A stretch of 19,878 nt of DNA, from positions 1 through 19,878 of the forward strand of contig JAMPFS010000049.1 in assembly GCA_023664325.1 (NCBI GenBank). The letters are read 5' to 3'. Shown one piece after another: positions 15,401 to 19,878 of this stretch. The translations under genes were made by a program, and so were the position numbers. Origin of the DNA: Clostridium sp. Its GTDB lineage: Bacteria; Bacillota; Clostridia; Lachnospirales; Lachnospiraceae. Under the pieces are notes generated by a model, which saw nothing but the letters and a program-made list of their open reading frames with translations, ran no database searches and had not been told where the DNA came from. Position 1 is the stretch's first letter. Each line of letters opens with the position of its first letter.

Positions 15401-17766
15401 TTACCGCCTGCTGCGATAGCCGCCAGACTGCCGGTACTTAAAGCCATCCTTGCTCCTGATTCCAAAGCTGCGGATACAGACTGCGCTTCCGCCTCACCTG
15501 TATTGTTTATAGTGACTGTTTTAGCAGTTACATCATCCCCATAGGTTGTCTCAAGCGAAACATCATCTGCCGCTAAAACCGCTACAGGTTTCGCTGTTAC
15601 GGTGACTGTACAAACCGCTGACTTTCCGCCTGCTGTGGCTGTAATCTGAGCAGTTCCAACACCAACCGCTGTTACTTTTCCACTGTTATCAACCATTGCA
15701 ACAGATGGTTTATCGGATGTCCATCTGGCTATTCCTGATGGTTCTACTGTTGCCTCTAAGATCTCACTTTCTCCCTCTTTTAACGTCAGGGATGTTTTAT
15801 TTAAGGTCACGGAATCCACAGACACACCCGCAGAATTATTAATTGTCTTTCTTAATGCATATTGTTCTTTAATCCATTTACCGGACTCACTTAAGTTATT
15901 AGCTGTCCATGAATCCCAAGTATTGCTACCGTTCATGATTAAGGAAGAACTTTCAGGTTTTTCACTTAAATTCCATACAAAGTAACTGATACAATTCTCA
16001 TCCAATAAATTAAGCCATGTCGTAGCTTCCGGAAAATTATTTGCCCCATCACCACTTGCCGGAGTCATACCATACTCTGTACAGAAAATTGGTATTCTAT
16101 TAAGTGCTGATTTTAACTTACTCCGATAAGAGTCCTTATGCTCATTTGCATAAAAATGAATCGTATACAGCACGTTATCCATCAGGGTGCCGTCTGCATC
16201 TTTTAACGGATTGTCCGCTGCAATCTCAACATCCTGCGACCATGTTGGCGTTCCAACAATAATAACTGCATCCGGATCATTTTTCTTAATGACTGGCACT
16301 ATAGTTTCTGCATATGTTTTGATATCAGACCAAATTCCACTTGTCGGCTCATTACAAATCTCATACAGCACATTATCATAGCTGCTATATCTTTTTGATA
16401 CATACTCAAAAAATTCCTTTGCCTCATTAACGTTATTCTTCGGGTTTGCATTTAAAATATGCCAATCTACAATTGCATACATTCCCAATGCCGTAGCACA
16501 CTGTACACCTTTGTCTACACGGTACTTTAATTGATTTTTGTTGCCATCAGTTGTATAACCATGATACTCCGCTGTGTACATTGCCAACCGAATCGCATCT
16601 GCATTTAATATATCACGGACATTTTTAATAGAATTAAAATTAATATATTCATATTCATACTCGCCATTGCCATCCCAATTGATTCCATGTGAACTGATAC
16701 CTCTCAATTGGTAAGGATTGCCATTTGCATCAGTCAGTTTCAATGTCTTCATATCTACATGCAGTTTGCCGTGCTTGTCAAGCGGAGTTTCTACAGCATC
16801 ATCCACACAGTTATCCGGAACCGTATAGGTAATGGAGCCTGTAAAATCGTCAGTGGTACTGCCACCGCCTCCACCACCGGTAGCGCCTAATGTAGTTCCG
16901 CTGGCAGAAATGGTCTTGCCTGCAAAAGAAACAGAGGTGATCGCTGCTCCCATTGGTTTTAGTTGTACCTGTATGGCATCTGAACTCCCTCCTGCCGGCA
17001 CAGATACACCGGAAACAGTAAGTGTCTTGCCATCATTACTTAAATTAATTGAAAAGTTTTCTGTCCACCAGTTCTTCTCTCTCTGCTTATCAAAGGTTAT
17101 AACCAAATCGCCATTCGCAGGGGTGTTTCCATCATTTTTGATTGTGAACTTATACTCTGTATATGCGTTATACTGATCCTGCCCGGTATAGGACAATGAA
17201 ATATCTTCGTTCTCCACATCCCATGCCTGCCCAATCAGTTTTGCAGAATTGATAGTAAAGGAAACCTTACTTCCATCTGCGCAGTTGGCAAAGCGGATTC
17301 CCATATTTCCCATCGTACTTCCGTTGTTCCATTTCATACCTGATAAATCATAGGTTACCGTTAATTGCTTGCCGGATTCCAATTCAACAGCCTCGGACTG
17401 ATTCCATTCCCATCCACCGTCTTCTCCCGGCTGCACATATGCCATGACCTTCGGACTTGCTCCGCCACCGGAAGTAAAGGAAGATACGGTCAGTGTTACC
17501 TCCATCTTCGTAATTCCACTGGATGCGAGGGCATCCTGTGTTGCTGCCTCCTGGGGTATATTAAACAACACATCCCCGATAATATCAGCACCCCATTGAT
17601 TCTTCGCCATCGTAACAGATGTGCTGCTATACCCATCCTTTACCGTTAGTGCATAGCTTACTTCCGCCGCCTCCACGCTCTTTGCCGGCACCGTAATCAA
17701 GCTGCAAACCATCACCAATGCCAACAGCCAGGCGCCTAATCTTCGTTTCTTCTTACTTTTTCCCAT
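12496..17766 (-). CDS. Secreted multidomain GH5 glycanase (probable cellulase/endoglucanase)
   Basis: Secreted enzyme of 1756 residues expected to cleave beta-glucans or related plant polysaccharides. The signal peptide is residues 1-34 (KKKRRLGAWLLALVMV...VEAA). Two jelly-roll/CBM-like modules follow (about 35-180 and 183-290; the second, YTEYKFTIKNDGNTPANGDL, resembles CBM2), then a Gly-rich linker near 299. The GH5 domain (about 330-645) has acid/base Glu473 in YEICNEP and nucleophile Glu564 in IPIFCTEYGMT. Next come a Big_2 domain (about 644-725), an Ig/CARDB-like module, an MBG-type domain (828-915), two repeated YGTFxW Ig-like modules (915-1085), an Fn3-like module (1088-1160), a repetitive beta-helix (1163-1480), and three Big_2-like domains (1482-1756) split by a Lys/Asp linker. 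The last 170 residues are very lysine-rich. No LPXTG, SLH or dockerin is seen. ATG 17766 has GGGAGG at 6-base spacing. The CAP gene lies 84 bases upstream. Confidence 0.9.
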   Translation of the reverse strand: MGKSKKKRRLGAWLLALVMVCSLITVPAKSVEAAEVSYALTVKDGYSSTSVTMAKNQWGADIIGDVLFNIPQEAATQDALASSGITKMEVTLTVSSFTSGGGASPKVMAYVQPGEDGGWEWNQSEAVELESGKQLTVTYDLSGMKWNNGSTMGNMGIRFANCADGSKVSFTINSAKLIGQAWDVENEDISLSYTGQDQYNAYTEYKFTIKNDGNTPANGDLVITFDKQREKNWWTENFSINLSNDGKTLTVSGVSVPAGGSSDAIQVQLKPMGAAITSVSFAGKTISASGTTLGATGGGGGGSTTDDFTGSITYTVPDNCVDDAVETPLDKHGKLHVDMKTLKLTDANGNPYQLRGISSHGINWDGNGEYEYEYINFNSIKNVRDILNADAIRLAMYTAEYHGYTTDGNKNQLKYRVDKGVQCATALGMYAIVDWHILNANPKNNVNEAKEFFEYVSKRYSSYDNVLYEICNEPTSGIWSDIKTYAETIVPVIKKNDPDAVIIVGTPTWSQDVEIAADNPLKDADGTLMDNVLYTIHFYANEHKDSYRSKLKSALNRIPIFCTEYGMTPASGDGANNFPEATTWLNLLDENCISYFVWNLSEKPESSSLIMNGSNTWDSWTANNLSESGKWIKEQYALRKTINNSAGVSVDSVTLNKTSLTLKEGESEILEATVEPSGIARWTSDKPSVAMVDNSGKVTAVGVGTAQITATAGGKSAVCTVTVTAKPVAVLAADDVSLETTYGDDVTAKTVTINNTGEAEAQSVSAALESGARMALSTGSLAAIAAGGKADIQITPKERLNAGTYEDTIVVTYNNGKGKTTLSIPVSLKVNKRSITIKAKDQEKVYGEENPEWDYEVTSSGKLVDGDVLDLAYSTTATQASDAGTYPIEISAGSDPNYTISTAAGTLTVKKKPVTKVAFPNASAITVGDSLEASELTGGDDKYGTFAWVDSTLVLGEDAESADVVLTLNEQAKKNYSFEGIVGYEASKDTITAQVEIWVKAANTPDIVFPTVVKPQQFGQKLEDIDLTGGSTEYGTFTWKDENITLTEIGDVWFDVTFTPNIDAVSTYKMRVITRSVKVTVEKADNPDTPDAPELVKRTSATIQVKAAEGYEYSKDGGETWQSKNTFTGLSAFTKYSIIARIKETETKKSSENSDALTVYTLVEDPYVIDVSKLDDSNYIDALCKADGTATIEYSTNTLTLKESGESYTITGSNPSVTIQAAADSKITLSGATVKAVKVPGKATIAITGNNKVTDTISSDGAGIITVSGTGTLDTSGIISTGTNGSVTIKSGTLNIDASGTDHAAIKAPTIVIEGGTVTAIGGSGSPAITGDDITISGGTVTATSGSGSPAIAGDDITISGGTVTAIGGNGASAISGGEVRIEDGAVTATGGAGASAISGTNVSMKDSTVTADAGEGASAIESTGQIKIDDSQVEVKVEEGSDKSAISSDDIVITGTTTVSSPNKDVNLYSSTPKDENGKELTDKQLVTKITLDSTSKTIKVGDKVTLKATVEPSDATDSSVTWSSSNTKAATVDQKGNVTAVAAGTAVITVTAKDGSGKSAACTIKVEEKDKEDKDDKDDKQDEKVERIKITGATKKVAPGKKITLKAEVYPENAANKAVKWTVNNSKYASVNSKGVVTTKKAGKGKKVTVTATSLEDGSIKAVYKISIMKNAVKKIKLSAKKTTLKKKQSVTIKAKFTPSKGISKELTWTSSNPKVATVNAKGKVVAKKKGKTKITAKAKDGSGKKATITIKVK
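13560..13826 (-). repeat. 69-bp repeats encoding beta-helix coils in the glycanase
   Basis: The coding sequence repeats every 69 bp (23 residues), for example the CCGGAAATCGTGATATCATC blocks on the plus strand near 13685 and 13754. The units encode GGTVTA-(I/T)-x-G-S-G-S-P-A-I-x-GDDITIS, and less exact units continue toward 13400. The pattern of short beta-strands with glycine turns fits a right-handed beta-helix. Confidence 0.8.
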
Positions 17767-17850
17767 TTTGTTCCTCCCTTTCTTACTTTAAAAATGCTGC
17801 CTTCCTCACGCTGCCTTCCCTAACCGCCGGTGCATGAACACACCAGACCA

Positions 17851-18720
17851 TTATTTTGATTTTTTATTAGATACCGTCCATTTTCCGCAAACGGTTACCA
17901 TTTTTCCCTTTTGCTTTTTCTGCTTATATGCGCATATCCGCACATAATATCGCTTGCCAGCCTTTAACTGCCTGCCTTTCACTGCGGTAAATGATTTGCT
18001 CGTGACATTCTTCGATACTGTATAGGAAGATGTCTGCGCTTTCTTAAACTTCTTGCCAGTGGATATCTGGATTTTGTAACCTGTAACTCCCTTTTGCTTT
18101 TGCCATTTTACCGTCAGCTTGTGTTTGGCTGCGGAAAGCTTTACCTTCTTAACCGCAGAAACCTTAATATTGGTCTTTACCGAGACCTGATAGGTCGTTT
18201 CCTTTGTCTGCGGCAGTTCCCCTGTATCCGCTTTCGCAATTCCGAAGCACTGCACCCAGTAGCAATAACCGTTTTTTGAAAAACATCCAACCCCAATCGA
18301 CTTATAATCCTTTTGCAAAATCGTCTTCCGGTGCGCGGAAGAATCCATCCACGACTCTACAGCCTCCTTCGGTTCCGTCATCATGTAATAGCCATATGCA
18401 ATATTCTCTCCGTAAGACTTCTTGCAGACCGTAAAACACGATTTCCCATTGGGTCGGGTATGTGAAAATGATACCGAGCACTCTGCTGCCCGCAGCATGG
18501 CTGCTTTCATCAGGTCTTCATCCATTTTAAGGGAAGACCTCCCTTGCTTCTTGCGCTCTTTGTTTACAAGCCCTATCACCTTGTATGCCCGGTCATAATC
18601 GCAAATTCCCGTTACATTGACCGTTCCCGTTGCCGCCTTTGCCAGATGTGTCGGACATAAGGACAGAAACACTGTACACGCAAGGATGATCCAATATTTT
18701 ATTTTCCTGGTGTTTTCCAT
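17851..18720 (-). CDS. Secreted CAP (SCP/PR1)-domain protein with C-terminal Fn3-like domain
   Basis: Exported protein of 289 residues. The signal peptide is residues 1-29 (cleavage near AKA-A). The CAP domain spans about residues 40-165 and keeps the cavity residues of the family: His87 in FSHTRPNG, Glu105 in YGENIAYG, and His130 in SSAHRKTIL, followed by CYWVQCFG. Five Cys in the domain could form disulfides. Residues about 190-289 form a lysine-rich Fn3-like module (KLTVKWQKQKGVTGYKIQIST, then GKRYYVRICAY). The biochemical role of bacterial CAP proteins is not settled. ATG 18720 follows AAGGGGG. It precedes the GH5 glycanase by 84 bases with no terminator between them and a good promoter upstream, so the two are probably one operon. 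The lysine-rich C-terminus is shared with the glycanase and may hold both at the anionic cell wall (inference). Confidence 0.9.
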   Translation of the reverse strand: MENTRKIKYWIILACTVFLSLCPTHLAKAATGTVNVTGICDYDRAYKVIGLVNKERKKQGRSSLKMDEDLMKAAMLRAAECSVSFSHTRPNGKSCFTVCKKSYGENIAYGYYMMTEPKEAVESWMDSSAHRKTILQKDYKSIGVGCFSKNGYCYWVQCFGIAKADTGELPQTKETTYQVSVKTNIKVSAVKKVKLSAAKHKLTVKWQKQKGVTGYKIQISTGKKFKKAQTSSYTVSKNVTSKSFTAVKGRQLKAGKRYYVRICAYKQKKQKGKMVTVCGKWTVSNKKSK

Positions 18721-18803
18721 ATTTCCCCCTTTACATCTGTTTCCAAGCCATTCTTTGGCTGTCTTTCGCTTATTTTCATCAAATCGTACAAAATACTATT
18801 CTA

Positions 18804-18832
18804 ATTATACCAATTTTTAGCACAAATCACAA
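18804..18832 (-). promoter_or_regulatory. Sigma-A type promoter for the CAP-GH5 operon
   Basis: The minus strand has TTGTGA (18827-18832, 4/6) 17 bases before TATAAT (18804-18809, 6/6). TGG immediately upstream of the -10 makes it an extended -10 element. The predicted start is near 18797, about 77 bases before the CAP start codon. Confidence 0.65.
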
Positions 18833-18934
18833 CAAAAATTCCTTGTAAAAATAGCAATTTTTCTTAGTAAATATATACAACCCAATTTGACTTTTCCCTT
18901 TTTTAACCTGCTATTTGCGAAAGCTGAAAAAATG

Positions 18935-18964
18935 TTGTCAAATCCCTCGGTTTTATGCTATGAT
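18935..18964 (+). promoter_or_regulatory. Plus-strand promoter feeding the repeat-rich leader
   Basis: TTGTCA (18935-18940, 5/6) is 18 bases before TATGAT (18959-18964, 5/6), and TGC directly before the -10 gives an extended -10 element. Transcription would begin near 18971, just before the first hairpin-rich unit and about 540 bases before the next gene. Confidence 0.6.
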
Positions 18965-18987
18965 GCATATATGATTTTCTGAATTTT

Positions 18988-19117
18988 TCACTGCCAGACG
19001 GCAGGAGCATTTGTCATGTATTGCGGTCGCAGGCAGACCGTTTCTATTTTTGTGCCAAATGGCAGGATAGTTTGTGGTTCATGGCGTTACAGTCGCAGGC
19101 AGACCATCTCTAAATTT
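18988..19117 (+). repeat. Two tandem hairpin-rich units of about 65 bp (candidate structured RNA)
   Basis: Unit A (about 18988-19050) and unit B (about 19050-19117) share the same order of elements. Each has a small stem TGCC-AGAC-GGCA or TGCC-AAAT-GGCA followed by GGA, then a TTTGT...CATG segment, then the identical GTCGCAGGCAGACC, which folds as G(G)TC-GCAGGCA-GACC. The second unit has AGTC, weakening that stem by one pair. A promoter ends just upstream. I do not recognise a described riboswitch class. A non-coding RNA, a leader aptamer pair or a protein-binding repeat are all possible. Confidence 0.5.
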
Positions 19118-19273
19118 TCATGGTAAATTGTATCATTGTTATCCCATATTTTATATTGAAAACAATTTTATTTTACGAACAGATTATTTTAATTATGATA
19201 TGCAATTGCGAAACTCTGTTTTTCAAGACGCCCGTTGTACAATATAGACAAATCAACGCAGGCACGAGCCAGG

Positions 19274-19347
19274 GCATACCTATCTACTAAGCTCGGCAAA
19301 ACCAGCTAAAGCATACCTTCCTACTAAGCTCGGTAATACCTCGCTAA
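19274..19347 (+). repeat. Two direct repeats of 37 bp with CTACTAAGCTCGG core
   Basis: GCATACCT-n2-CTACTAAGCTCGG-nAAnACC occurs at 19274 and again at 19311, a 37-base period with about 80 percent identity. They lie inside the inverted-repeat-bounded element. Confidence 0.75.
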
Positions 19348-19394
19348 GTATACAGGTATCGCTAAGTATTCAGGAATCGCCAAGTGCTCAATGC
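19341..19394 (+). repeat. Three tandem 18-bp repeats TCG(C/C)(T/C)AAGT-type
   Basis: TCGCTAAGTATACAGGTA (19341), TCGCTAAGTATTCAGGAA (19359) and TCGCCAAGTGCTCAATGC (19377) follow one another at an exact 18-base period with increasing divergence. The first overlaps the end of the 37-bp repeats. Confidence 0.75.
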
Positions 19395-19514
19395 AAGTAC
19401 CGATGGCTCCCCAATACCCTGTTTGCGATATTGTCTATATCGCACAACTACATTTTAGAAATTAAAAGTTTTACAATTGCTTATTTCACCATGACAAAGA
19501 AAGGAAATACGTTT

Positions 19515-19878
19515 ATGAGAAAAGATTATAAAAATGCATATACAGATGAAGCAGAAATGACAGCCAAGACACAAGTGGCTGACAATCCCCAAAAGATTAC
19601 ACAAATCTACGACAAAACCATCAAGAAGATTTTAACGCTGTCCTCCACGGCGGTTGTCAATTTAATCAACGGTCTGTTTGACACGGATTATCCACCGGAC
19701 AGCACGATTACCTACAACTGGACGGAGTTTACCAATGATAAATTAAAACGGATTCTTGCCGACACGATTTTGACAATTAACGGCTCGCACAGCTACCACA
19801 TTGAGGCACAGATGGAAAAGGACGAGACGATTATTTTCCGTGTGTTTGAATACGGCTACCGCCATGCGGAAACAAACC
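19515..19878 (+). CDS. Rpn/PD-(D/E)XK-like nuclease family protein, 5' part only
   Basis: The open frame runs off the window, so only the first 121 residues are seen. It begins MRKDYKNAYTDEAEMTAKTQ. A segment IYDKTIKKILTLSSTAVVNLINGLF resembles the N-terminal helix of Rpn-type (PDDEXK_2, former transposase_31) proteins. LADTILTINGSHSYHIEAQME supplies the Asp...Glu-x-Gln pattern of that nuclease fold. ATG 19515 has AAGGAA at 8-base spacing and is preferred; an in-frame ATG at 19491 has no ribosome binding site. Rpn proteins in E. coli are nucleases that promote recombination; whether this diverged relative is catalytic cannot be told. It lies just after the inverted-repeat-bounded element. Confidence 0.65.
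   Translation, partial: MRKDYKNAYTDEAEMTAKTQVADNPQKITQIYDKTIKKILTLSSTAVVNLINGLFDTDYPPDSTITYNWTEFTNDKLKRILADTILTINGSHSYHIEAQMEKDETIIFRVFEYGYRHAETN

Larger units (their letters stand above)
19234..19448. repeat. 215-bp inverted-repeat-bounded element (MITE-like or long hairpin)
   Basis: The left end GTTGTACAATATAGACAA (19234-19251) and right end TTGTCTATATCGCACAAC (19431-19448) are inverted copies with 16 of 18 positions matching, including a perfect 10-base core. Inside, GAGCC (19266-19270) and GGCTC (19405-19409) continue the dyad imperfectly. No clear target-site duplication is visible, so a mobile origin is unproven. The element ends 66 bases before the start of the last gene. Confidence 0.5.
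18721..19514. other. Long non-coding interval with divergent promoters and structured repeats
   Basis: About 790 bases without a supported gene. From left to right it contains a minus-strand promoter for the CAP operon (18804-18832), a plus-strand promoter (18935-18964), two tandem hairpin-rich units (18988-19117), an AT-rich stretch with no clear features (19118-19233), and an inverted-repeat-bounded element with nested direct repeats (19234-19448). The ribosome binding site of the last gene lies at 19501-19506. Confidence 0.7.

Noticed and set aside
18988..19117. Tandem glycine or c-di-GMP riboswitch
   Set aside because: The conserved core sequences I know for these classes are absent; only the tandem organisation is similar.
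19274..19394. CRISPR-like array
   Set aside because: The 37-bp and 18-bp repeats are directly abutting with no unique spacers and decay along the array, and no cas gene is present.

Overview
The window looks like chromosome from a Gram-positive Clostridia member, most likely Lachnospiraceae. The evidence is strong AGGAGG-type ribosome binding sites, spmAB sporulation genes, an ATP-type PEP carboxykinase of the clostridial kind, a very long secreted GH5 glycanase with bacterial Ig-like domains, and PD-(D/E)XK family proteins at both ends. Family placement is inference from gene content. No rRNA, tRNA or CRISPR array was seen.

Layout. (1) 104-1738 (-): an AAA-ATPase-like/PD-(D/E)XK protein with a clear promoter and terminator. 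(2) 1952-3688 (-): pckA. (3) 3960-5135 (+): spmA-spmB. (4) 5348-5680 (+): a small XRE regulator with a perfect dyad beside its ribosome binding site, ending at a bidirectional terminator shared with (5) uvrB, 5901-7910 (-). (6) 8067-10586 (-): an SsuABC/TauABC-type ABC importer operon (lipoprotein, ATPase, permease), visibly richer in G+C than its neighbours. (7) 10937-12385 (+): a membrane-anchored coiled-coil protein with seven acidic 11-residue repeats and three C-terminal copies of a motif resembling the CheY-binding peptide of FliM. (8) 12496-18720 (-): a probable operon of a CAP-domain secreted protein followed by a 1756-residue modular GH5 glycanase. (9) 18721-19514: a long non-coding interval holding divergent promoters, two tandem hairpin-rich units of about 65 bp, and a 215-bp inverted-repeat-bounded element with nested direct repeats. 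(10) 19515 to the window end (+): the 5' part of an Rpn/PD-(D/E)XK-like gene.

Most genes are self-contained housekeeping or surface functions. The parts most likely to be undescribed are the repeat-rich leader before the last gene (18935-19514), the membrane protein with triplicated FliM-like motifs, and the inverted-repeat control region of the XRE gene. Several start codons were moved from the longest open frame on ribosome-binding-site and family evidence: the AAA-ATPase-like gene, pckA, spmB, uvrB, the ABC ATPase and the membrane protein.
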